Part shown: in pieces, positions 8,150 to 15,222 of the stretch
Layout of the letters: every line of letters starts with the position of its first letter
How positions within the stretch are numbered: position 1 is the first letter of the stretch
NCBI GenBank assembly: GCA_002348825.1
Contig: DEBN01000045.1
Span: 1 to 23,873, forward strand
DNA: 23,873 nucleotides
Source: Gammaproteobacteria bacterium UBA2955
GTDB taxonomy: Bacteria > Pseudomonadota > Gammaproteobacteria > Pseudomonadales > Azotimanducaceae
Direction: 5' to 3'
Program-made: the position numbers and the translations under genes
The notes under the pieces: model-generated
What the model saw: only the letters and a program-made list of their open reading frames with translations
Told to the model about the DNA's origin: nothing
Database searches by the model: none

Positions 8150-9628
8150 ATGAGTGAAGAGCGAGATATTCTGGCGACACGGAAAGCAAAAATGCAGAGC
8201 TGGAGAGCCGCCGTGGGAACCTATCCCAATGAATTTCGGCGGCAGGACCTGGCAGCGGATCTGTTGGCGCGTCATGTTGAGGACGACAAGGCGGCCCTGG
8301 CCGAGGCTCAGGTGGCCACGGCTGTAGCTGGGCGCATCATGTTGCGTCGGGTGATGGGTAAAGCCAGCTTTATTACGCTGCAGGACGCGTCCGGACAAAT
8401 CCAGTGCTACCTAGCGCAAAATAATCTCAGCGAGGGCGCGTATGCGGGTTTCACCGAGCACTGGGAGATGGGGGATATCGTAGGCGTTCGCGGTGTGTTG
8501 ATGCGCACCAATAAGGGCGAACTCTCAGTTCAGGCAGAAGACATTACTTTGCTAAATAAGACCCTGCAGCCGCTGCCGGAGAAATTTCACGGACTGAGCG
8601 ATCAGGAAACCCGCTATCGGCAACGTTATGTAGACCTTATCGCAAACGCGGACAGTCGCAGGGTATTCCAGACGCGGTCGCAGATTGTGCACAATTTGCG
8701 CCAGTATTTTGTCGACCACGATTATCTGGAAGTGGAAACGCCGATGATGCACAGCATCCCGGGTGGCGCCACTGCGCGGCCGTTTATTACCCATCACAAT
8801 GCCCTCGACATGCCACTGTACTTGCGGGTCGCTCCCGAACTCTTTCTCAAACGATTAGTGGTAGGGGGCTTTGAGCGAGTATTTGAGATAAATCGCAATT
8901 TCCGTAATGAAGGTTTGTCGACACGGCATAATCCGGAATTCACAATGTTGGAATTTTATCAGGCCTACGCGGACTATCAGGACTTGATGAACCTGACTGA
9001 CGAGTTGCTCGCTATGTTGGCTACTAATGTGGTGGGCAGTCGGCAATTTGCCTATCAGGGGATTCAGCTTGATCTTGGTAAGCCCGCATTGCGTCTCAGT
9101 ATGGAGGAGTCGCTGGTGCGGTTTGGTGGCGTTGCCGAAGCGTCTGCGGGCAATGAGTCCGACCTGCGTGATGTGTTAAGAAAAGACGGCGTAGACCTGA
9201 AAGATGACTGGGGCTTGGGTAGGGTGCAAATGGAAGTTTTTGAAGCGCGGGTGGAAGCGCAATTGCAACAGCCTACATACATAACAGAGTATCCGGCAGA
9301 GGTATCGCCGCTGGCGCGTCGCAACGATGAAAATCCAGCAATTACCGACCGATTTGAACTGTTCATTGGCGGCCGCGAGTACGCCAACGGCTTTTCAGAG
9401 TTAAATGATCCGATTGATCAGGCCGAGCGTTTTCAGGCACAGGCCGAGCTTAAGTCTGCTGGCGATCACGAGGCTATGCATTTTGATCAGGATTACATCA
9501 CGGCACTGGAATACGGACTACCGCCGACCGCGGGTGAGGGTGTGGGCATCGATCGTTTGGTTATGCTGTTGACCGATTCCCCCTCTATTCGTGATGTTCT
9601 ACTGTTTCCGTTGATGCGGAAAGTATAA
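8150..9628 (+). CDS. lysS: Lysyl-tRNA synthetase, class II
   Basis: A 492-residue cytosolic enzyme charging tRNA-Lys. The N-terminal OB-fold anticodon-binding domain (about 55-140) leads into the class II core: motif 2 'FRNEGLSTRHNPEFTMLEFY' (251-270) and motif 3 'GEGVGIDRLVMLLTDSPSIRD' split near the C-terminus. The segment 'QRYVDLIAN' is typical of LysRS. The N-terminal extension is shorter than in E. coli (505 residues) but the core is complete. Context (prfB upstream) and the binding site AAGGGA support the start at 8150. ung follows after 10 bases, suggesting co-transcription. Confidence 0.98.
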   Translation: MSEERDILATRKAKMQSWRAAVGTYPNEFRRQDLAADLLARHVEDDKAALAEAQVATAVAGRIMLRRVMGKASFITLQDASGQIQCYLAQNNLSEGAYAGFTEHWEMGDIVGVRGVLMRTNKGELSVQAEDITLLNKTLQPLPEKFHGLSDQETRYRQRYVDLIANADSRRVFQTRSQIVHNLRQYFVDHDYLEVETPMMHSIPGGATARPFITHHNALDMPLYLRVAPELFLKRLVVGGFERVFEINRNFRNEGLSTRHNPEFTMLEFYQAYADYQDLMNLTDELLAMLATNVVGSRQFAYQGIQLDLGKPALRLSMEESLVRFGGVAEASAGNESDLRDVLRKDGVDLKDDWGLGRVQMEVFEARVEAQLQQPTYITEYPAEVSPLARRNDENPAITDRFELFIGGREYANGFSELNDPIDQAERFQAQAELKSAGDHEAMHFDQDYITALEYGLPPTAGEGVGIDRLVMLLTDSPSIRDVLLFPLMRKV

Positions 9629-9638
9629 CGGCCTAGCC

Positions 9639-10328
9639 ATGCGCGCGGTGCAGTTGGAAAGCTCTTGGCAGACGTTATTGGCGGATCAGTTTGAGCAGCC
9701 GTATATGCAGCAGCTGCGCGCGTTCTTAGTCGCTGAAAAGCGGGCGGGCCACCAAGTTTTTCCCGCCGGGAGAGATATGTTTGCGGCGCTGAATCTGGTG
9801 CCGGTAGAGCGGACAAAAGTCGTGGTCATTGGTCAGGACCCCTATCACGGCCCCGGGCAGGCGCACGGCCTTAGTTTTTCGGTCCCGCGTGGCGTTAGTT
9901 TGCCACCTTCATTGCGGAATATTTTTACAGAGATAGAGAGCGACCTCGGCGCCGCGAGCTTGGCTGCGAGGGGCAGCGGCGACCTCTCGCGGTGGGCGGA
10001 ACAGGGCGTGTTGCTGCTCAACGCCGTGCTTAGCGTCCGAGCGAGAGCAGCGGGGTCTCATCAAGGTCGAGGCTGGGAGCGATTTACCGACGTATTAGTG
10101 CAGCGTCTAGCTTCGGAACGTTCGGGCTTGGTCTTTTTATTGTGGGGCAGTTATGCGCAGAAAAAGGCTTCTGTGGTTGACGCGAATCGTCATCGACTGC
10201 TGAGAGCGCCGCACCCGTCACCCTTGTCGGCACATCGCGGATTTTTCGGTTGCCGACACTTTTCTCAAGCCAATCAGTATCTTGAGTCACAGTGTGTGAC
10301 GCCGATCGATTGGACCCGCATTGATTAG
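9639..10328 (+). CDS. ung: Uracil-DNA glycosylase, family 1
   Basis: A 229-residue base-excision repair enzyme removing uracil from DNA. The water-activating motif GQDPYHG is at 65-71 (Asp67), the uracil-stacking and specificity region includes 'LLLNAVLSVRA' around 125-135, and the DNA-intercalating loop HPSPLS is at 192-197, followed by the usual 'GFFGCRHFSQAN'. Length matches E. coli (229). The ATG lies 10 bases after lysS with no clear Shine-Dalgarno, so translation may depend on coupling. The stop (10326-10328) overlaps the binding site of the next gene. Confidence 0.97.
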   Translation: MRAVQLESSWQTLLADQFEQPYMQQLRAFLVAEKRAGHQVFPAGRDMFAALNLVPVERTKVVVIGQDPYHGPGQAHGLSFSVPRGVSLPPSLRNIFTEIESDLGAASLAARGSGDLSRWAEQGVLLLNAVLSVRARAAGSHQGRGWERFTDVLVQRLASERSGLVFLLWGSYAQKKASVVDANRHRLLRAPHPSPLSAHRGFFGCRHFSQANQYLESQCVTPIDWTRID

Positions 10329-10338
10329 AGGAGAGGAT

Positions 10339-11430
10339 ATGCACGCAGCAGATGCACCCCTGTTAATCGCTGAGTTGCCAGCCGCCAACGGTTGCGTACT
10401 CGGTAGTCTGACTCTAAACGTTGAATCTAGCCTTAACTCGCTGACCTTAGAGATGATACGCGCAATGACTGCGGCGCTTACGAACTGGCGTTCGCGAGAC
10501 GATGTGGTGGCCATTGTTCTGACCGGTCGAGGACCTAAAGCGTTTTGTGCCGGTGGAGATATTCAGGCGTTGTATCGATCCTGTGTGGCGAACCAGCAGG
10601 CAGGGTCGGAGGTCGATGACTATGCGCGCTGCTTTTTTACCGAGGAATACCAACTCGATTTACTTATGCACCAGTACCCTAAGCCGATAATGACTTTGGG
10701 GCATGGGGTGGTGATGGGCGGCGGCTTTGGTTTGTTGTCGGCGTCGCGGTTTCGCGTGCTCACCGAGCGCTCTAGATTGGCGTTTCCCGAGATCACAATC
10801 GGCTTGTTCCCCGATGCGGGTGGCAGTTGGGTGCTAAAACAACTGCCGCTGGCGGTGGCCGCATTTCTCGGACTAACGGGCAGTCAGTTGAACGCTCGAG
10901 ATGCTCTGAGTCTGGGCATCGGTACCCATGTTATAGGCCACGACTCACGTGAGGATGTGTTGACCGACCTCGCCGAGTTGTCGTGGCAGCTGTCCTCCGA
11001 CGCCGCAAATTCGGCCGTGCTGGAGGACTTTTTGGCCGTCTTGCACAAGGCGCCGCGCGAATTGCCCAGTGAATTGGAGGCCCTGCCTGAGTGGGCTGTG
11101 CAGGTCGAGGATCTGGTATCAACAGCAGCGGCTTTATTTGCTTTGCAGGGTCAGTCGGAATGGATCGATCGCGGTCTGGACAATTTGCGCAGGGGTTGCC
11201 CAACAACTGCCGCAATTGTGCTCGAGCAGCTCCGGCGTGTGCAGGATATGACACTGTCGGAAAGTTTTGCGATGGAACTTGCTATCGCGACACGTTGTGC
11301 GCAGCTTGCAGATTTTCCAGAGGGTGTACGGGCGCTGCTGATCGACAAGGACGGACAACCCGACTGGCAGTATAAAACGTTTGCTCAGACACCGAAGGCG
11401 CATGTGCTGAGCCACTTTGTTAATTCTTGA
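10339..11430 (+). CDS. Enoyl-CoA hydratase/isomerase-family protein, 3-hydroxyisobutyryl-CoA hydrolase type
   Basis: A 363-residue crotonase-fold protein. The length and signatures fit the 3-hydroxyisobutyryl-CoA hydrolase (HIBCH) subgroup rather than short enoyl-CoA hydratases: 'KAFCAGGDIQALY' (67-79), 'YPKPIMTLGHGVVMGGG' (113-129) and 'FPEITIGLFPDAGG' with the Glu151 and Asp159 typical of the hydrolase. HIBCH hydrolyses 3-hydroxyisobutyryl-CoA in valine breakdown, but no other valine-catabolism gene is nearby, so the substrate is inferred only. The start at ATG 10339 follows GAGGAG (10328-10333) by five bases; an in-frame TTG at 10321 would overlap ung. It converges with ygfZ across a 10-base gap. 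Confidence 0.8.
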   Translation: MHAADAPLLIAELPAANGCVLGSLTLNVESSLNSLTLEMIRAMTAALTNWRSRDDVVAIVLTGRGPKAFCAGGDIQALYRSCVANQQAGSEVDDYARCFFTEEYQLDLLMHQYPKPIMTLGHGVVMGGGFGLLSASRFRVLTERSRLAFPEITIGLFPDAGGSWVLKQLPLAVAAFLGLTGSQLNARDALSLGIGTHVIGHDSREDVLTDLAELSWQLSSDAANSAVLEDFLAVLHKAPRELPSELEALPEWAVQVEDLVSTAAALFALQGQSEWIDRGLDNLRRGCPTTAAIVLEQLRRVQDMTLSESFAMELAIATRCAQLADFPEGVRALLIDKDGQPDWQYKTFAQTPKAHVLSHFVNS

Positions 11431-11440
11431 TGGTGCTTCG

Positions 11441-12208
11441 CTACAGTCGAGTGACCCACAGTCCGCGCTGTGCGCCCACCATTACCACGTCACCTTTAGC
11501 GTCAGCTGTTTCGTACGCGCTGCCCAGTGCCACTTCAGCCGGGTCGTCAATGGTGAATATGGCGAGGCCGCGCTTAACAGCGCCACGGAATTGCGTTCGC
11601 GCTACTACCTCCTGACCGAGATAACAGCCTTTATCGAAATCTATGGCGCCGTGTTCCTCCAACGCCAGCATTTGCGGTAGATGGCGTCCGGAGCTCGATT
11701 GCTGTAGCAGTACTTGACGTTGATTAATGAGCTGCTCGTTGATCTGTGGGGAGGCGTCTGGCGCATTTGTGTCTGGCAATTCCCCTTGATTTATCTCGCG
11801 TACCAGATGCCAGCCCGGGATGAGATCCGCCGTGACCGCACTTGCGGTGGTTGTGACGTAAACGAAATCTTCACTGTCGTCGAGCGTACACTTAGAGAAT
11901 CGCAGGTATGGATTCAAGTAATCTCTCAGGGGCTGAACTATAGAGTGGTGCACGATGAGGCCTATAGCGTCGGGCAATTGGATTGCCCAGCCGTTGGCGA
12001 TGACGCGGCCCTGCAGTGAGCATGCGGCGAAAGGTGTAGAGGCGATCGCGGATATTCTTTCGGTATTGCAGGTCACGTAGCCTTGCAGAAACTCGGAGGC
12101 TGCAAAGCCGGTAAGCTTGACCATCCGTACATCGAGCCAATTGTTCAACGGCGATTCTCTTACAATCAATGGGTAAATAGACTGCCTGATTGACACCGAT
12201 AAATGCAA
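11441..12208 (-). CDS. ygfZ: tRNA-modifying / Fe-S cluster assembly folate-binding protein YgfZ
   Basis: About 255 residues of the GcvT-like, tetrahydrofolate-binding YgfZ family, which supports repair or assembly of Fe-S enzymes such as MiaB. The diagnostic motif KGCYLGQE lies at 193-200 with the conserved Cys195, followed by 'VVARTQFRGAVKR'. The early 'GFAASEFLQGYVT' matches the family N-terminus. It is shorter than E. coli YgfZ (326), with a trimmed C-terminal domain. The start is uncertain: TTG 12208 gives the longest product but has no clear binding site, while TTG 12148 has AAGAGA upstream but drops 20 residues. It is divergent from sdhE, as in E. coli. Confidence 0.88.
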   Translation of the reverse strand: MHLSVSIRQSIYPLIVRESPLNNWLDVRMVKLTGFAASEFLQGYVTCNTERISAIASTPFAACSLQGRVIANGWAIQLPDAIGLIVHHSIVQPLRDYLNPYLRFSKCTLDDSEDFVYVTTTASAVTADLIPGWHLVREINQGELPDTNAPDASPQINEQLINQRQVLLQQSSSGRHLPQMLALEEHGAIDFDKGCYLGQEVVARTQFRGAVKRGLAIFTIDDPAEVALGSAYETADAKGDVVMVGAQRGLWVTRL

Positions 12209-12231
12209 TAACTTAAGGCTTCAAGGAATTT

Positions 12232-12495
12232 ATGGCACTGACGGATTTGAAACATATTTATTGGCGCAGTCGTAGAGGCATGCTCGAGCTTGAACTACAG
12301 TTGCTTCCGTTTGTCCGCGATCGATTTGCCGACTTGAGCGATGCCGAACAACGCTGTTACGAGCAAATGTTGGATCTTGAAGATTGGCAGTTGTTCGATT
12401 GGGTGCAGGGACGCGAAATACCCGCAGATCCGTTGGTCAAGAAGGTGGTTGATAAAATCATCGCTACCCCCGCTGCGCCCACTACGATTTTTTAG
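12232..12495 (+). CDS. sdhE: FAD assembly factor SdhE (YgfY/CptB)
   Basis: An 87-residue protein that promotes covalent flavinylation of succinate dehydrogenase SdhA and fumarate reductase. The defining RGxxE motif is present as 'RRGMLELE' (Arg15, Gly16, Glu19), and the later 'LEDWQLFDWVQGREIP' is also typical. Length matches E. coli (88). AAGGA at 12223-12227 precedes the ATG. A near-perfect -35 TTGACA lies at 12190-12195, but the corresponding -10 (TTAAGG at 12213) is poor, so the promoter is unclear. The two-base gap to the next frame suggests a sdhE-ygfX operon. Confidence 0.95.
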   Translation: MALTDLKHIYWRSRRGMLELELQLLPFVRDRFADLSDAEQRCYEQMLDLEDWQLFDWVQGREIPADPLVKKVVDKIIATPAAPTTIF

Positions 12496-12497
12496 AT

Positions 12498-12899
12498 GTG
12501 CCGGACCGCTGCGCCGAGCGCGAAGAACAGGTTTCGATAGCATTACGTTTGGGCAGGCTCAGATTTAGCGTGGCGTTGCTCGGCGTTTTTGTCCTTGAAT
12601 ATGCCGGCATCAAGTTGCTCGGCATCAGCGGAAGCGGACTGTTTATACCGCTGTGCCATCGCATCGTCATGTCATCGCGCCCAGGCCAGTCGGGCGTTGT
12701 ATATTTACCAACCGGCGCCGCGCATTTGGATGGCGCTCGGTTGCAACAGTTCTGGCAGATGCCGTGGGCGGTCTGTTTTTGCGTCAGCGGTGAGCGGCCC
12801 CAATGGCTGTTCCGTGACGAGGTGGGTCCGGAAGTTTTTGCTTGGTGCTGTCGCGAAGCCAATTTGGCGCTGAGCATGCGGTCCGCTGGAACCGCCTAA
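12498..12899 (+). CDS. ygfX: Probable YgfX (CptA)-like inner-membrane protein
   Basis: A 133-residue protein in the position always taken by ygfX, two bases after sdhE. Visible features are a basic N-terminus, a hydrophobic stretch near residues 24-44 and a second weaker one, then a soluble tail with 'MPWAVCFCVSGERPQWLFRDEV', which matches the Pro-Trp strand and 'LW..D' pattern of YgfX in order and spacing. E. coli YgfX is 135 residues; it has been described both as an SdhE partner and as a cell-division toxin (CptA). Sequence similarity is weak, so the call leans on synteny, length and topology. It starts at GTG with no clear binding site. Its last four bases overlap nadB tail-to-tail. Confidence 0.5.
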   Translation: MPDRCAEREEQVSIALRLGRLRFSVALLGVFVLEYAGIKLLGISGSGLFIPLCHRIVMSSRPGQSGVVYLPTGAAHLDGARLQQFWQMPWAVCFCVSGERPQWLFRDEVGPEVFAWCCREANLALSMRSAGTA

Positions 12900-12906
12900 T
12901 TAGGCG
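12893..12906. repeat. Palindrome spanning both convergent stop codons of ygfX and nadB
   Basis: CGCCTAATTAGGCG is a perfect 14-base palindrome. It holds the ygfX stop TAA (12897-12899) and the nadB stop (complement of 12896-12898). On either strand the transcript could fold only a short stem with a tight AT loop, and the following TTGTTG or opposite-strand bases are a poor U-run, so it is at most a weak bidirectional terminator. Confidence 0.4.
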
Positions 12907-14518
12907 TTGTTGCGCGCATCACATTGAGATCGTCAAGTCCCCCTGGAAACAAGATTGTGTCTTGCGGATGGGCACTTTGTTGCGGGTGATCCAGAGTGAA
13001 GTGGAGGCCGCGACTTTCGCGCCGCTGCAGCGCCGAGCGCACGATAAGATCGGCCACGTGTAGCAAATTACGCAGTTCAATAAGATCACTTGTGATGGTG
13101 TAGTTGGCGTAGTAGTCGGCGATTTCCTGTTTTAACAGATCGATCCGATGCTGCGCGCGCTGGAGCCGCTTATCGGTGCGTACGATGCCGACGAAGTCCC
13201 ACATAAAACGCCTCAGCTCGTCCCAATTGTGCGCAATGATCACGCTTTCGTCGGAGTCGCGCACGCGCGATTCGTCCCATTTCGGAATGTAGGGTACATT
13301 CAATGGGCGCTCGAGCTGAGTTTTTATTTTGTTCGCGGCGCGCCGCGCAAACACTAAACATTCGAGCAGCGAATTGCTCGCGAGTCTATTGGCCCCGTGC
13401 AACCCGGTGCAACTCGCCTCACCAATAACGTAAAGATGCGCCAAATCCGAGCGGCCGTGTTGGTCGACCACCACGCCGCCGCAGGAATAGTGTGCGGCAG
13501 GGACGACGGGGATCGCGTCTTGGGTAATGTTGATGCCAAGTGCAGCGCATTTCTCTGCAATATTCGGGAAGTGCGAATGAATGAATTCAGCGGAACGGTG
13601 AGAAATGTCCAGATACACACAGTCGGCACCGATTCGTTTCATTTCGTGGTCGATCGCCCGAGCAACGATGTCACGGGGCGCAAGTTCGGCGCGCTCGTCG
13701 AAACGTTGCATAAAGCGCTCACCATTGGGTAGCCGCAAGATGCCACCCTCGCCGCGGACCGCCTCCGAGATAAGAAACGAGCCAGCGTGTGGGTGATAGA
13801 GACAAGTCGGGTGGAATTGGTTGAACTCCATATTCGCTACGCGGCAGCCCGCGCGCCATGCCATGGCAATGCCGTCCCCGGTAGAACCGTCCGGGTTACT
13901 CGTATACAGATAAACTTTACTTGCGCCACCGGTTGCCAAGATCACGAATTTTGATTGGAACACCTCGACTCGACCGGTGCTCCTATTCAGCACATGCGCA
14001 CCCGCGCAACTATTCGGATGGCGCCCAAGTTTTGATAAGTTGATAAGGTCAATCGCAACACGGTCATTGAACAATTCAATATTCGGGTGGTCGAGCACTT
14101 TTTCGGTTAAGGTCTGAGTGATGGCTCTACCAGTAGCGTCCGCGACATGCACTACTCTGCGGTGCGAGTGACCACCCTCGCGGGTAAGATGGAGAATGTT
14201 GTCCTCTACATCAAAGTTGACGCCCCAACTGGACAGCTGAGCGATCATCTCGGGTGCGTCCGCAACCGTCGCCTCCACCACGCCGGGGTCGCATAGTCCC
14301 GCGCCGGCCTCTAACGTGTCCTTAACGTGTGCACTGTAACTGTCTTCGGGGTCCATTACCGCGGCGATGCCGCCCTGAGCCCAATGCGAAGAACCCGTGG
14401 TAATGTCGCCTTTACTTAGGACGGTGACGCGCGCCGCATCGGCGAGTTGCAGTGCCGCCGCGAGGCCGGCGGCGCCGCCGCCGATAATGAGAACGTCAGT
14501 TGCGAATCGTTGTGACAT
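12896..14518 (-). CDS. nadB: L-aspartate oxidase
   Basis: A 540-residue flavoenzyme making iminoaspartate from aspartate (oxygen or fumarate as acceptor) for NAD synthesis with quinolinate synthase NadA. The N-terminal FAD dinucleotide-binding motif 'IIGGGAAGLAAAL' (11-23) is followed by 'SSHWAQGGIAAVMDPEDS', 'REGGHSHRRVVHVADATG' and the catalytic 'HYSCGGVVVDQHGRSD'. Length matches E. coli (540). The 'E-A-S-C-T-G-L-H-G-A-N-R-L' loop is that of NadB rather than SdhA. The ATG at 14518 is preceded by an inverted repeat instead of a clear Shine-Dalgarno. In Pseudomonas nadB is divergent from the algU-muc operon; here the divergent neighbour is rseC-like. Confidence 0.97.
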   Translation of the reverse strand: MSQRFATDVLIIGGGAAGLAAALQLADAARVTVLSKGDITTGSSHWAQGGIAAVMDPEDSYSAHVKDTLEAGAGLCDPGVVEATVADAPEMIAQLSSWGVNFDVEDNILHLTREGGHSHRRVVHVADATGRAITQTLTEKVLDHPNIELFNDRVAIDLINLSKLGRHPNSCAGAHVLNRSTGRVEVFQSKFVILATGGASKVYLYTSNPDGSTGDGIAMAWRAGCRVANMEFNQFHPTCLYHPHAGSFLISEAVRGEGGILRLPNGERFMQRFDERAELAPRDIVARAIDHEMKRIGADCVYLDISHRSAEFIHSHFPNIAEKCAALGINITQDAIPVVPAAHYSCGGVVVDQHGRSDLAHLYVIGEASCTGLHGANRLASNSLLECLVFARRAANKIKTQLERPLNVPYIPKWDESRVRDSDESVIIAHNWDELRRFMWDFVGIVRTDKRLQRAQHRIDLLKQEIADYYANYTITSDLIELRNLLHVADLIVRSALQRRESRGLHFTLDHPQQSAHPQDTILFPGGLDDLNVMRATTPN

Positions 14519-14522
14519 GATC

Positions 14523-14537
14523 TTGTCAGGCTGACAA
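14523..14537. promoter_or_regulatory. Inverted repeat immediately upstream of nadB
   Basis: TTGTCAG and its complement CTGACAA flank a single base. The element ends five bases before the nadB ATG and lies downstream of a possible minus-strand -10 box. It could be an operator for an unknown repressor or a small 5' UTR hairpin hiding the ribosome binding site. I cannot assign a regulator. Confidence 0.4.
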
Positions 14538-14546
14538 AGTGACCCC

Positions 14547-14552
14547 AGTATA
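14547..14552 (-). promoter_or_regulatory. Possible -10 box of the nadB promoter
   Basis: TATACT on the minus strand (14552-14547) would start transcription near 14540, giving a short nadB leader that includes the inverted repeat. No good -35 is present at 16-18 bases; TTACCC at 19 bases is the closest. Confidence 0.3.
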
Positions 14553-14612
14553 GCGGTTTCCTAGTGCTGACGGGTAATACAGTGCCCTGCAATATCTGGC
14601 AATTAAGTAGAC

Positions 14613-15083
14613 ATGATTGAACGTAGCATCTTGTTGCAAGAAACTTCCGCTGGTCCGAGGTTCGTCTCGAATGAAACAGCCTGCGCGCAATGCCCGGGCG
14701 CGTGTTTCAGTGCAACCAAGGCGAGCGCGGTGCCAGAATCTAAAGCGATCAGCGCGACTATAGCCATAAGCGCGCGATCCTTAAACGGCATCGCCATGCG
14801 TTTGTTTGCCGCACCCTTAGTGGTGCTCGTCGTAGCGGTAACATGCTTGGACGCTGTAACCAATGCTTACCCTCTGTTACAGGTATTACCGCTGCAGTTG
14901 AGTATATTGGCGATCATGGGGGCGTTGATGACCTGTTGGACCCGGGTGTTGCGAGTCCGATGGTCGAATATTGGCGACGTCTTGAAAGTATCGGCTCACG
15001 TACCCACTATTCGAGAGCCGACAACACGGGGCTCGCAGCGGCGGATTGTTCTGTCGGAGGGCGGCGCCTGCGGGCCCGCATAG
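14613..15083 (+). CDS. rseC: RseC/MucC-like membrane protein (SoxR-reducing/sigma-E accessory family)
   Basis: A 156-residue protein placed just before mucD, the usual place of rseC (mucC). The N-terminal part begins MIERSILLQE and carries the Cys cluster C-x2-C-x3-C ('ACAQCPGAC', residues 24-32) seen in RseC. Two hydrophobic segments follow (about residues 65-85 and 92-110), as in the family, then a basic cytoplasmic tail. RseC takes part in the Rsx/Rse system that keeps SoxR reduced, and in Pseudomonas MucC modulates sigma-E signalling. The last 25 residues are low-complexity and unlike the family. Its usual upstream partners rpoE, rseA and rseB are absent. Similarity is moderate and the binding site at 14613 is weak. 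Confidence 0.6.
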   Translation: MIERSILLQETSAGPRFVSNETACAQCPGACFSATKASAVPESKAISATIAISARSLNGIAMRLFAAPLVVLVVAVTCLDAVTNAYPLLQVLPLQLSILAIMGALMTCWTRVLRVRWSNIGDVLKVSAHVPTIREPTTRGSQRRIVLSEGGACGPA

Positions 15084-15222
15084 AATTGCAGAGCGCGAGA
15101 GCCTGCCGGCGTGTAAGGGCCTCCGCGCTCGTCGTTGAACAAACGCGGCGCTTGTAAATGACCCGCTATGTCGACGCTTCGCTGCAAGCCTCGTTCAGTT
15201 GTACCAAATAGGGACCAGTCGA

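Noticed and set aside
11714..12019. Open frames on the plus strand inside ygfZ
   Set aside because: They are antisense shadows of the minus-strand YgfZ frame, which carries the diagnostic KGCYLGQE motif.
13397..13732. Plus-strand frame of 111 codons inside nadB
   Set aside because: nadB on the minus strand has full-length conserved motifs. The plus frame shows no family features.
14843..15157. A 104-codon plus-strand frame overlapping the end of the rseC-like gene
   Set aside because: Its product is rich in Arg with no family pattern, and it overlaps the better supported rseC frame. It is probably a chance frame.
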